Below, piece by piece: positions 37,433-45,775 of a stretch of DNA of 53,306 bases. Under the pieces are notes generated by a model. That model was not told where the DNA came from, ran no database searches, and saw only the letters and a program-made list of their open reading frames with translations. Position numbers and translations under genes: made by a program. The stretch is taken from NCBI RefSeq assembly GCF_001420715.1, contig NZ_LJJC01000006.1, positions 672,155 to 725,460 of the forward strand, given 5' to 3'. The number at the start of each line of letters is the position of its first letter. The stretch's first letter is position 1. This stretch comes from Heyndrickxia shackletonii. Its GTDB lineage: Bacteria > Bacillota > Bacilli > Bacillales > Bacillaceae_C.

Positions 37433-38320
37433 TCATTCAACTTTGAACTTTTCATCGTTCTCTTTAAAGTAAGAAATAATGAAATCACGGAAGTTTCTTA
37501 CCGTAGAGGATAATATTTTATCATTCGACCAGGAAAGCCCGACAGTAAAGGCAGAATCCATATCGGCAATTTTTATATAATGTAAATTAAACTTTTTGCA
37601 GACTGAAATCGGAAGAAGTGCTACACCTTGATCGAGTTTGATTATTTCTAACAAAAGATCCCCGTCTACTTCAAAAATATTGTTTGGTGTGAAACCAGCT
37701 TTTTGACATAACTCCGTTGTAAAACTGATGTACTCTTTGTGATTGGCCAAAGAAATAAAAGATTCATTAGCAACTTCGCTTAACAAAATCTCCGACTTAG
37801 CTGCAAGCTTGTGATTTAAAGGTAAGACAAGCACGATATCTTCGTCAACAAGCACACAACTTGCTATCGCTTCGTCCGTTATGGGAGGACATGCTATCCC
37901 TAAATCAATGTCTCCTTTTTTCAAGCTTGTCAGTATCTCACTTTTTACTCCTATCCCCTGTTGTATTTTCGTATTAGGATACCGGGTAATATATTCACTA
38001 ATTAATCCTTTTAGGAATCTTGGGTTGGAAATCGATATTTTAATGGTACTGGAATTGTCCTGATCCTGAGATTGAATTTCCATTTTTGCATTTTCAATTT
38101 CGGTAAAAATCTTGTTCACATGTTTCAAAAGAATTTTTCCTGTCGAACTCAACCGGATATTTCTCCCTTTCCTGTCAAATAAGGTTGTACCTAATTCATC
38201 TTCGAGTCTTTTTATCGTTAGACTTAATGAAGGCTGTGCGATATTCAGTTGTTTTGCTGCCTTAGAAATATGCTCTGTATAGGCTACTGTCTGAAAGTAT
38301 TTTAATTGAAGCAACTCCAT
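37433..38320 (-). CDS. LysR-family regulator divergent from the acetoacetate decarboxylase gene
   Basis: A 295-residue LysR protein. The helix-turn-helix is EHISKAAKQLNIAQPSLSLT, and the effector domain starts at about residue 90 (SSTIKISISNPRFLKGLI) with KKGDIDLGIACPP, as in CatM/BenM-like regulators. It is transcribed away from the adc-reductase pair, with a 153-bp AT-rich intergenic region, and probably regulates that pair. Effector unknown. Confidence 0.85.
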   Translation of the reverse strand: MELLQLKYFQTVAYTEHISKAAKQLNIAQPSLSLTIKRLEDELGTTLFDRKGRNIRLSSTGKILLKHVNKIFTEIENAKMEIQSQDQDNSSTIKISISNPRFLKGLISEYITRYPNTKIQQGIGVKSEILTSLKKGDIDLGIACPPITDEAIASCVLVDEDIVLVLPLNHKLAAKSEILLSEVANESFISLANHKEYISFTTELCQKAGFTPNNIFEVDGDLLLEIIKLDQGVALLPISVCKKFNLHYIKIADMDSAFTVGLSWSNDKILSSTVRNFRDFIISYFKENDEKFKVE

Positions 38321-38473
38321 TTATTAGTGCACCTCATTTATTTTAATAAATATATTTATATTAAATGTAAATTCAGGTTTAAGATGATATTAGAGGTAGT
38401 TGGTAAAAGAGGAAATGCTAATTACCATAATGTAAATTACTGTACCAAAGTAAAAAAGGAAGGTGTCATTCGG

Positions 38474-39214
38474 ATGAAAAAGGAAGATGTGGTTAAGCAG
38501 TTTACGACTCCATTAGATGCAGGCGCGTATCCTTTGGGGCCGTATCGTTTTTATAATCGCGAATACCTGAACATTTTATATAGAACCGACCTTGAAAGCT
38601 TGAGAAAGGTCGTTCCAGAACCATTAGAGGTTAAAGATCCTCTTGTAAGATTTGAAATTATGAAAATGCCGGATGTAACAGGGCTAGGATCTTATACAGA
38701 ATGCGGACAAGTAATACCTGTCAGCTTTGAAGGAGAGGAAGGTGATTATCTCCATGCAATGTATGTAGATAGTTTTCCTGCCATCGCTTCAGGCCGGGAA
38801 ATTGCGGCTTATCCTAAGAAACTTGGCAAGCCAAGTTTGTATGTGGATTCTGATACCTTAGTGGGAATCTTGGATTATGGTACTTTACGAGTAGCAACAG
38901 CTACCATGGGCTATAAGCATTTCCCGCTGGATCATTCGGAGGCATTAAAAGAGATTGTTAAACCAAATTATATGTTGAAAAAAATGCCTGGTTATGACGG
39001 GTATCCAAGAATTTGTGAATTAGTACGAAGTCAAATTACCGATATCAAAATACTCGGTGCTTGGTCCGGTCCAGCAAGACTGGAACTGTTTGCACACGCT
39101 CTTGCGCCGATGGCTGATTTACCAGTTCTTGAAGTCGTTTCGGCTTCGCACATCTTAACAGAGCTGTCTTTAGCATCTCCAACAGTTATATATGATTATT
39201 TAGCTGAAAAGTAA
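38474..39214 (+). CDS. adc: Acetoacetate decarboxylase family protein
   Basis: A 246-residue protein of full family length. The Schiff-base Lys is K115 with K116 in REIAAYPKKLGKP, at the same residue numbers as in Clostridium acetobutylicum Adc. Arg/Glu contact positions such as R29 and E76 are also plausible. The family decarboxylates acetoacetate to acetone, though several members use other beta-keto acids. I choose the ATG at 38474 behind AAGGAAGGTG. The longer ATG at 38306 would overlap the divergent promoter region. The next gene is 94 bp downstream. Confidence 0.85.
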   Translation: MKKEDVVKQFTTPLDAGAYPLGPYRFYNREYLNILYRTDLESLRKVVPEPLEVKDPLVRFEIMKMPDVTGLGSYTECGQVIPVSFEGEEGDYLHAMYVDSFPAIASGREIAAYPKKLGKPSLYVDSDTLVGILDYGTLRVATATMGYKHFPLDHSEALKEIVKPNYMLKKMPGYDGYPRICELVRSQITDIKILGAWSGPARLELFAHALAPMADLPVLEVVSASHILTELSLASPTVIYDYLAEK

Positions 39215-39308
39215 AGGTTTTAATGAAATTTGAAATAAACCGACGGATTTCATGGTAATAAAAGTGTATATTAAAACATCTTGGAACCGTCATCTAGGAG
39301 GAATTCAT

Positions 39309-40346
39309 ATGAGAATTGCAATATATGGTGCAGGTTCATTAGGAACCATCGTAGGTGCTTATCTTTCTAAAGGCAATCAAAATGTTGAACTGATTGATGT
39401 AAATCAAGAACATATCAATACTTTAAATAGTTCAGGTGCAACTATTGTTGGTACAGTTAATGAAAACGTACCTGTTAAAGCCATCACTCCGGAAGAAATG
39501 AGCGGCAGTTACGATCTTGTCCTTCTATTAACCAAACAAATTTTTAATAAGCAAGTTTTAGAGAATATTAAACCATACCTAAGTAAAAATGGTGTATTAC
39601 TTTCACTTCAAAACGGTGTTCCGGAAGAAGCCGTTTCTGCAATTATTGGCAAAGATAAAGTGATCGGCGGTTCTGTGGAATTCGGTGCGACATGGGTTAA
39701 ACCTGGTGTTTCTGAATTAACTTCCGCCGAACCTGCCTTTAAGGCTAATGCTTTTCAAATTGGCGAGTTGGATGGAACGATTACGGAACGAGTTCAAAAG
39801 ATTAAAGAAGTATTAGACCTTGTAGGTGGGACGAAAATATCTACCAACCTTGTAGGAACAAAATGGTCTAAACTCATGATAAATATTGCAATGAGTGGTA
39901 CTTCAGCTGTTTTCGGATGCACATATGGAGATGTTTTAAACAATGAAACGGCATTAGAAACCGCTATTCGATTAGCGGATGAAACCATTAAAGTAGGGCA
40001 TTCCATTGGTGTCAAGTTTGTAAAAATGGGCGGTCTTGAAATTGAAAAGTTCAATCTGAATAAAGATCGAAGCAACTTAAATGAAGCCGCTGAATACGCT
40101 AAGGTTGCCTTTCAACCGCAAGCTTTACTAAAGGCAAGCATGCTTCAAGATCTTGAAAAAGGGAAAAAGTGTGAAATTGATTATATAAATGGTGTTGTAT
40201 CTTCGAAGGGGAAAGAAGTAGGAATTTCAACCCCATTCAACGATTTACTAGTGGAACTTGTTCATAAAGCTGAACAAGAAAAATCAGTCCCAGATTTTGA
40301 TACAAATATTGTTTACTTTAATGAGCTAATCGACAAAGGTATATAA
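39309..40346 (+). CDS. Ketopantoate-reductase-like NAD(P)H dehydrogenase
   Basis: A 345-residue protein of the ApbA/PanE family. The Rossmann fingerprint is MRIAIYGAGSLGTIVGAYLS. LLLTKQ, SLQNGVPEE and TKWSKLMINIAMSG follow, corresponding to the Lys/Asn/Glu region used by PanE. At 345 residues it is longer than housekeeping PanE (about 300), and the context (decarboxylase partner, LysR regulator) suggests a different hydroxy-acid or keto-acid substrate. The ATG at 39309 has TAGGAGGAAT upstream; the ATG at 39252 is not preferred. Probably co-transcribed with adc. Confidence 0.8.
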   Translation: MRIAIYGAGSLGTIVGAYLSKGNQNVELIDVNQEHINTLNSSGATIVGTVNENVPVKAITPEEMSGSYDLVLLLTKQIFNKQVLENIKPYLSKNGVLLSLQNGVPEEAVSAIIGKDKVIGGSVEFGATWVKPGVSELTSAEPAFKANAFQIGELDGTITERVQKIKEVLDLVGGTKISTNLVGTKWSKLMINIAMSGTSAVFGCTYGDVLNNETALETAIRLADETIKVGHSIGVKFVKMGGLEIEKFNLNKDRSNLNEAAEYAKVAFQPQALLKASMLQDLEKGKKCEIDYINGVVSSKGKEVGISTPFNDLLVELVHKAEQEKSVPDFDTNIVYFNELIDKGI

Positions 40347-40354
40347 TTAGAAAG

Positions 40355-40383
40355 AACCGTCCAAAAAGGGCGGTTTTTATTTT
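40355..40383 (+). terminator. Terminator of the adc/reductase unit
   Basis: AACCGTCC / GGGCGGTT followed by TTTATTTT. Confidence 0.85.
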
Positions 40384-40462
40384 GTATCGCTAAGAAGGAA
40401 ATCCCATTAATGAAACCGAATAGGAGAAGGAGCATAAAATAATAGGGAGAGTCGAAATAAAA

Positions 40463-41134
40463 TTGGTCAAAGCAGCTATATTTGATTTAGATGGAACTTT
40501 GTTAAACAGGGATGAATCGGTAAAAATGTTCATCCATTCACAATATAATAAGTTTAAGAAAATATTAGGTCATATTCCGAAAGAGATATACATTACTAGA
40601 TTTTTGGAATTAGATAATCATGGATATGTGTGGAAAGATAAGGTATATCAACAACTAGTAGATGAATATAAGATTACAGAGATATCATGGGAAGAACTAC
40701 TTTATGATTACATTTGTACTTTTAAACATCATTGTGTATCATTTCCTAATCTCATCAGTATGTTAGAAAATTTAAAGAGGATGGATCTTAAATTTGGCAT
40801 GATCACAAACGGAAAAGGGCAATTTCAGTTAGGGAATATTAAGGCGCTTGTTATTGAGAAGTATTTTGACACCATTTTAATATCAGAGTGGGAGGGAATA
40901 AAGAAACCCGATCCGCAAATATTTAAAAAAGCCCTAGCACAACTGAATGTTTCACCTAAGGAAAGCATATTTGTGGGGGATCATCCTGAAAATGATGTGA
41001 AAGCTTCGCGAAATGTCGGAATGATTGGAATTTGGAAGAAGAATTGCAGCGAGGGTAATATAGAAGCGGATTTCACCATTCATGATTTAGGTGAGCTGCC
41101 AGTGATCATTAAAGCTTTAAATGCAGAACGTTAA
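40463..41134 (+). CDS. HAD-superfamily hydrolase
   Basis: A 223-residue haloacid-dehalogenase-fold hydrolase. Motif I is IFDLDGTLL with D8 and D10, motif II is MITNGKG, motif III is the Lys of KKPDPQIF, and motif IV is VGDHPENDVKAS. It is of the phosphoglycolate-phosphatase-like type with a helical cap at about residues 15-80. Such enzymes are usually phosphatases of broad specificity. It starts with a TTG at 40463, with only a distant GGGAG. It is unlinked to the adjacent units and a terminator follows. Confidence 0.85.
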   Translation: MVKAAIFDLDGTLLNRDESVKMFIHSQYNKFKKILGHIPKEIYITRFLELDNHGYVWKDKVYQQLVDEYKITEISWEELLYDYICTFKHHCVSFPNLISMLENLKRMDLKFGMITNGKGQFQLGNIKALVIEKYFDTILISEWEGIKKPDPQIFKKALAQLNVSPKESIFVGDHPENDVKASRNVGMIGIWKKNCSEGNIEADFTIHDLGELPVIIKALNAER

Positions 41135-41276
41135 GTTATTAAAACTTGATGGAGTACCTACAACTCCTATGATATTTTCATGTAAAAAAACATGAAGCAA
41201 AAATGTATAAGGAATATTATAAAGAAGTCCAAGGCAAACAGTATAAGCAAATGGATATTCATAACTAAATTAATAG

Positions 41277-41306
41277 AACCGGGCAATGTTTTTCCCGGTT
41301 TTTCTT
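41277..41306 (+). terminator. Terminator upstream of the two-component block
   Basis: AACCGGG / CCCGGTT followed by TTTCTT. The preceding stretch has only a short unassigned frame (EAKMYKEYYKEVQGKQYKQ, about 41198-41267). Confidence 0.8.
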
Positions 41307-41368
41307 ATTGTTTTATTCTTTGAAAGAAAATTTCCAATCCATAAAAAGGATTTAAAACATAGAAAAGT

Positions 41369-41424
41369 CTTGCGGACATTCGCCATATTTTTGCGTGATG
41401 AAAGCTTGCTGCCTTCTATATAAT
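41369..41424 (+). promoter_or_regulatory. Promoter of the two-component operon with two 21-bp-spaced TGCGG-type sites
   Basis: CTTGCGG at 41369 and TTTGCGT at 41390 are 21 bp apart. The -10 box TATAAT (41419-41424) starts 29 bp after the second site. The -35 region (TGATGA) is poor, as in an activator-dependent promoter. The same geometry occurs at 44415 and 49079. Confidence 0.7.
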
Positions 41425-41476
41425 AGTCACAAAAGTATCGATTTAAAAGACAAATAAGAAAGGAGTTGTACTGAAA

Positions 41477-43672
41477 ATGGAGGATGCGCAAAAGGAGTAT
41501 GAGATTTACAAAATAGTGGCAGAAAACACATTAGATATCATTGTTCTGGTTGATAATGATGCAATTGTACGATATGTATCTCCTTCTATCCACTTAACTT
41601 TAGGTTATACGGTTGAACAGTACGAAGGGATGGATGCATTTACTATTATTCATCCTCAAGACCAGGAACGTGTTCGATTATCTCATCAACAAGTTATCCA
41701 ATCAAAAACATCAGTGGAACTAGATTACCGTATATTCCATTCACAGGGCTCCCTCCTCTATGTAGAGACACGGGTAAAACCGGTTTTAGACGAATTCGGT
41801 GATGTTAAATACGTCGTTGCTGCAGTTCGAGATATTACAAAGCGGAAAAAGACAGAGCAGTTGCTGGAAAATATCCTTGAAGGTGTAAACGCAGCTGTTA
41901 TGTCGGGCGATAAGGACTTTCATCAATACTCCTTTTGTTCGGAAAGCATTGAGAAAATAACGGGGATCCCGAGGCGTGAAATAATCAATAACCCGATACG
42001 GATACATGATCATATTCATCCTGATGATAATGAAATGCTAATGGGGGAAACAAAGAATACCCTGGATATGGGAATACCAGTGAATAAAATCATTCGGTTT
42101 ATCCACGTTGATAACGAAATAAAATGGGTGAGGATGATTATCCATCCGTTCTTGGACAGCAATGGTGCAATTGAAAGGTTAGATGGAATTTTGCTGGACA
42201 TTACCGAAAAGAAACGCTCAGAGCTGGCAATTGAGGAAAGTGAACAAAAATACAAATCATTATTTGAAAACAATTTGGACGGTGTTTTTTCCATCGATTT
42301 AAAAGGTAATTTTGTAAATGCTAATCATTCATTTGAAAAAATTACTGGTCTCGAAAAAGATAAGCTATCTGACCGTTGTTTTATAGGATTAATTTTTGAT
42401 GAAGATCATATTCCTGTTTATGAAATGCTGTCTGAGGTGATGAAAAAGAGAGAACCAAGAGATGTTGAATGTCGTATCACTGGAAATGGTAGTGGTTTGC
42501 GGATTGTCAATATAACCTTTGTGCCAATTTTTCTTTTTGGGGAACTTAATGGGGTCCATGGGATTGTAAAGGATATTACCGAGCGTAAAAAGGGAGAGCA
42601 AGAGTTAATCTATAGTCAAAAGAGATATAAGTTTCTTCAGCGAAGCATTAACCGTTTTTCTAATGACTTGGCTAATGTTATGAAGGTAACAGAATTAGAA
42701 AATCGGTTAGTGGAAGAAGTCAAAAATGTTTTACCAGTGAAAAATGTGTCAATAGAAGAAGTGCTGAGATGTGAGAATCCTACATTTAGAAGTATTAACG
42801 AAATATGGTTAAAAATAGGCGAGAAGGAACAGCAGGTCTATTTAAGAATAGAATTAAACCAAACCCTGCTTAAGATGGAGAAGGAATGGCTTGAAACAGC
42901 CATTCACTATGTCACTATACTTTATGATAACCTGCAGTTAATTGAGGATTTAATGAATCGTGTAGAAGAAATGGTAACGAATGACGAGACACCAAAATGG
43001 ATGTTACGGCTTTTATTTAGACTTTCTGAAAAGGAAAGAGCATCTCTATCAAGTGATTTACATGATTCTGTTTTGCAGGACTTGATTATTTGGTATCGGA
43101 AGCTCGAATCTTTACGTTCATCCGCGCTTTTCAGTGAGGAGGTTAAGGGTGAACTATTTCAAATTGAAGAAGGGTTGCTCGATGCCATTCATCAAATTCG
43201 TATCACCTGCAATGAACTAAGACCACCATTTCTTCTGAAAATGGGGTTGGTAGAATCCTTAAAAAGTCTGTTTTCTTACACCAGAATGTTCTCCAATTAT
43301 GAGATTGAGTTTTTAACTAGTGAGAAAGAAATAGTGCTAAATGAAGACCAGATTCTAGGACTCTACCGAATTGTTCAGGAGCTATTGAATAACGCATCTA
43401 AGCACTCAAAGGCTTCAAAGGTAACAATGAAACTTGGCTATTATAAGGATAAGATTCATTTTTGTTATAGAGATAATGGAATAGGGGCAGATATATCGCT
43501 TGTGGAAGGGTCATTTAACCATATGGGGTTAGCAGGTATTGAAAACCGGATTTTAAGCTTAGAGGGTGATATGTATATGAATTCGGCCCCACAAAAGGGC
43601 TTTCATGTAGATGTTTATATTCCTGCCACTATACAGCAAAAAGGGGAATACAATGGAAATATTACTAGTTGA
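41477..43672 (+). CDS. Soluble three-PAS histidine kinase of the DegS/ComP type
   Basis: A 731-residue kinase without membrane helices. Three PAS(-PAC) domains lie at about 8-130, 133-250 and 255-375; each ends in a DIT-K/E-RKK-type motif. A linker region of about 130 residues resembles GAF remnants. A HisKA_3 dimerisation domain has its phospho-His in SSDLHDSVLQDLIIW (about H529), and a HATPase_c domain follows (VQELLNNASKHSKAS, NGIGADIS, GLAGIENRI). The input is therefore cytosolic, possibly redox or a small ligand. The response regulator gene overlaps its end by 20 bp. Its promoter has two of the 21-bp-spaced sites. Confidence 0.9.
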   Translation: MEDAQKEYEIYKIVAENTLDIIVLVDNDAIVRYVSPSIHLTLGYTVEQYEGMDAFTIIHPQDQERVRLSHQQVIQSKTSVELDYRIFHSQGSLLYVETRVKPVLDEFGDVKYVVAAVRDITKRKKTEQLLENILEGVNAAVMSGDKDFHQYSFCSESIEKITGIPRREIINNPIRIHDHIHPDDNEMLMGETKNTLDMGIPVNKIIRFIHVDNEIKWVRMIIHPFLDSNGAIERLDGILLDITEKKRSELAIEESEQKYKSLFENNLDGVFSIDLKGNFVNANHSFEKITGLEKDKLSDRCFIGLIFDEDHIPVYEMLSEVMKKREPRDVECRITGNGSGLRIVNITFVPIFLFGELNGVHGIVKDITERKKGEQELIYSQKRYKFLQRSINRFSNDLANVMKVTELENRLVEEVKNVLPVKNVSIEEVLRCENPTFRSINEIWLKIGEKEQQVYLRIELNQTLLKMEKEWLETAIHYVTILYDNLQLIEDLMNRVEEMVTNDETPKWMLRLLFRLSEKERASLSSDLHDSVLQDLIIWYRKLESLRSSALFSEEVKGELFQIEEGLLDAIHQIRITCNELRPPFLLKMGLVESLKSLFSYTRMFSNYEIEFLTSEKEIVLNEDQILGLYRIVQELLNNASKHSKASKVTMKLGYYKDKIHFCYRDNGIGADISLVEGSFNHMGLAGIENRILSLEGDMYMNSAPQKGFHVDVYIPATIQQKGEYNGNITS

Positions 43673-44300
43673 TGATCATCGATCGGTTGTTGAAGGGACT
43701 AAAATGTTAATAGAATCTGAGTCAGATATGAATGTGACGATAGAAACAGATGTATATTGTGTTTCTGATTTAGTCCGCCTCCATCATTTTGATGTTATTT
43801 TGTTTGATCTCTACATGCCTAATATTAATGGTGCAGATTTGGCGAAGCAAGTCCTCGGGCTTGTTCCAGATGCCATCATTCTTATATATTCCGGATTTGA
43901 TATAGCGCCTCACTTTAATTTACTAATGGAATCCGGTGTCTCTGGCTTTATTTCCAAAACGTCAACTAGAGATCAATTGATTCAAGCTATACGAAGTGCG
44001 GCTAGAAAAGAGGCTATTATCCCGATGCAGTTATTGAAGCAGTTAAGACGTCAAGAAATAGTGGTGCAGAGTGATAAAAGTAATGAATCGGCAATAATCA
44101 GCAACAAAGAAGAAAATCTTCTTAGAGAATTGGCAAAAGGACATAGCAATAAAGAGATCTCCAAAACATTAATAATTAGCCAACGCTCGCTGGAATATAG
44201 TTTAACTGAGCTTTTTCAAAAGCTTGGTGTTAATTCAAGGGTAGAGGCAATTAAAAAAGCAAAAAGTTTAGGAATACTGCCAGCGGAAGACTTATATTAG
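43653..44300 (+). CDS. ComA-like NarL/LuxR-family response regulator
   Basis: A 215-residue regulator. The receiver domain (1-115) has acidic D7/D8, the phospho-Asp D52 in VILFDLYMP, S80 and K102 in ISKTS. The C-terminal LuxR helix-turn-helix (about 150-205) reads LAKGHSNKEISKTLIISQRS, then LEYSLTELFQKLGVNSRVEA. Both VVEGTK near the N-terminus and RSLEYSLTELFQKLGVNSR closely resemble B. subtilis ComA (VMEGTK; RSIEYSLTSIFNKLNVGSR). ComA binds TTGCGG half-sites. I choose the ATG at 43653 behind AAAAGGGG; the ATG at 43611 would add residues before the receiver. It overlaps the kinase gene, so the pair is translationally coupled. Confidence 0.9.
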   Translation: MEILLVDDHRSVVEGTKMLIESESDMNVTIETDVYCVSDLVRLHHFDVILFDLYMPNINGADLAKQVLGLVPDAIILIYSGFDIAPHFNLLMESGVSGFISKTSTRDQLIQAIRSAARKEAIIPMQLLKQLRRQEIVVQSDKSNESAIISNKEENLLRELAKGHSNKEISKTLIISQRSLEYSLTELFQKLGVNSRVEAIKKAKSLGILPAEDLY

Positions 44301-44327
44301 GGAAAAAAGAAGTTAAATAGTAAAAAA

Positions 44328-44360
44328 AGAGTTTGAAACTTCATTTCAAGCTCTTTTTTT
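44328..44360 (+). terminator. Terminator of the two-component operon
   Basis: AGAGTTTGAAA pairs with TTTCAAGCTCT (one G-U pair), followed by T7. Confidence 0.85.
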
Positions 44361-44414
44361 ATGCCTTTATATAGGAAATCAACTGTTCTTTAGGGTGTTT
44401 TACTTGTGAAAGTC

Positions 44415-44491
44415 CATGCGGGCATACGACAAAATCATGCGGAGCTACTCAAAAAGTATGCGGGTGAAGTGACTTAAAGTCACCGTACAAT
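44415..44491 (+). promoter_or_regulatory. Promoter of the MFS-ABC-methyltransferase block with three 21-bp-spaced TGCGG sites
   Basis: CATGCGG (44415), CATGCGG (44436) and TATGCGG (44457) are each 21 bp apart. The -10 box TACAAT (44486-44491) starts 29 bp after the last site, and the -35 region is poor. A GTGACT/AGTCAC dyad lies between the last site and the -10. Confidence 0.75.
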
Positions 44492-44532
44492 GAGACATAG
44501 AAAAACAAGTCAACTTTAGCAGGGTGAGGAAG

Positions 44533-45762
44533 ATGAATCGAATCTTAACTAACTTAATGGGATATCATCCAATTGTTCCTCTATTAATAGTAGGTACAGT
44601 ATTCAGCAGTTTAACGACCTCCATTAGTTTAGTGTTTTTGCCAATTTATTTAATGAATTCAGCACACTTAGAACCGGTTACGATTGGGATGATTGTCGGA
44701 GCAGGTGCTTTAACGGCGACCATTGGCGGGTTTCTGGGAGGTACTCTTTCCGATTTTTTAGGCAGAAATCGATTGATGTTATTCTCATTACTCATTTTAG
44801 GAGCTGTATTTAGTGGATTTCTTTTAACGAGTAACTCGATGCTTCTTTGTTTATTAAATATTCTTCGCGGTCTTTTCTCTTCATTTTTCGTAACAATCTC
44901 GAAGGCATTAATTGCAGATTTGACTAAGAAGGAAAAGAGGACCAGGGTGTTTTCCTACCGATATATAGCGGGGAATATTGGTTATGCAGTCGGTCCGATT
45001 ATTGGAACCTACTTTGGGATTGCGGGGAACAAAACGGCATTTCTTTTTACTTCACTGATTTATGCTGGATATTTTTTAATAATGGGATTTTTACTTCAAT
45101 ATAAGAATGCAACTAGTATGACGGAAGCCGAAGTGGTCGAAAAGGTAACGATATCACAGTCATGGAAGGTGTTTTTACGGGATAAGGTATTACTTCTTTT
45201 TATATGCGGAAGTATTTTACTCACAGCTGTTCACGGTGAAATGTCTGTCACCCTTTCCCAATATTTAAACAAAACCAATCCTCATCATGGCTTAAAGCTA
45301 TTTGGTTATTTAATGAGCATCAATGGGATAACCGTGATTGCGACACAAGTGTTCATAACAAGATGGTCTGAGAGATTTAGACTTTTCAGCAGGATTGTTC
45401 TTGGAAGTTTATTATTTTCGATTGGAGAAATTGGCTTTGCTTTTTCACAAGAATCATGCGGTTTCATTTTGTCTATGGTCCTTTTCACCTTGGGGGAGAT
45501 TCTGATCATTCCATCTGAATATGCCCAGCTTGATGAAATCACACCAAGGGGGATGCGTGGTATGTATTACGGAGCCCAGGGATTTAGTGATTTCGGCAAT
45601 TTTATTGGGCCATGGCTTGGTGGAATAGTATTGGTTTCTTATGGCGGAAGGACGATGTTTTTAACATTTGCTTTGGTTTCTTTATTCAGCATCGGTTTCT
45701 ATGCGTGGGGGCGGAAGCTATATTCTAGGCAATCACAACAGGTAACACAATTCAAATTATAA
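44533..45762 (+). CDS. MFS transporter (drug-efflux type)
   Basis: A 409-residue 12-helix MFS protein with motif A at GGTLSDFLGRNRLMLFSLLI and a motif C-like YAVGPIIGTYFGI, placing it among DHA1-type proton-driven exporters. The substrate is unknown. The ATG at 44533 is preferred over the GTG at 44524, which lies in the AGGGTGAGG ribosome binding region. The ABC exporter gene starts 13 bp downstream, so the two form one unit behind the repeat-bearing promoter. Confidence 0.85.
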   Translation: MNRILTNLMGYHPIVPLLIVGTVFSSLTTSISLVFLPIYLMNSAHLEPVTIGMIVGAGALTATIGGFLGGTLSDFLGRNRLMLFSLLILGAVFSGFLLTSNSMLLCLLNILRGLFSSFFVTISKALIADLTKKEKRTRVFSYRYIAGNIGYAVGPIIGTYFGIAGNKTAFLFTSLIYAGYFLIMGFLLQYKNATSMTEAEVVEKVTISQSWKVFLRDKVLLLFICGSILLTAVHGEMSVTLSQYLNKTNPHHGLKLFGYLMSINGITVIATQVFITRWSERFRLFSRIVLGSLLFSIGEIGFAFSQESCGFILSMVLFTLGEILIIPSEYAQLDEITPRGMRGMYYGAQGFSDFGNFIGPWLGGIVLVSYGGRTMFLTFALVSLFSIGFYAWGRKLYSRQSQQVTQFKL

Positions 45763-45775
45763 GGGGGTACTCAAA

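Noticed and set aside
41477-44300. A true ComP-ComA quorum-sensing system
   Set aside because: The kinase has no membrane helices, and no comQ or comX gene is nearby; only the regulator is ComA-like.
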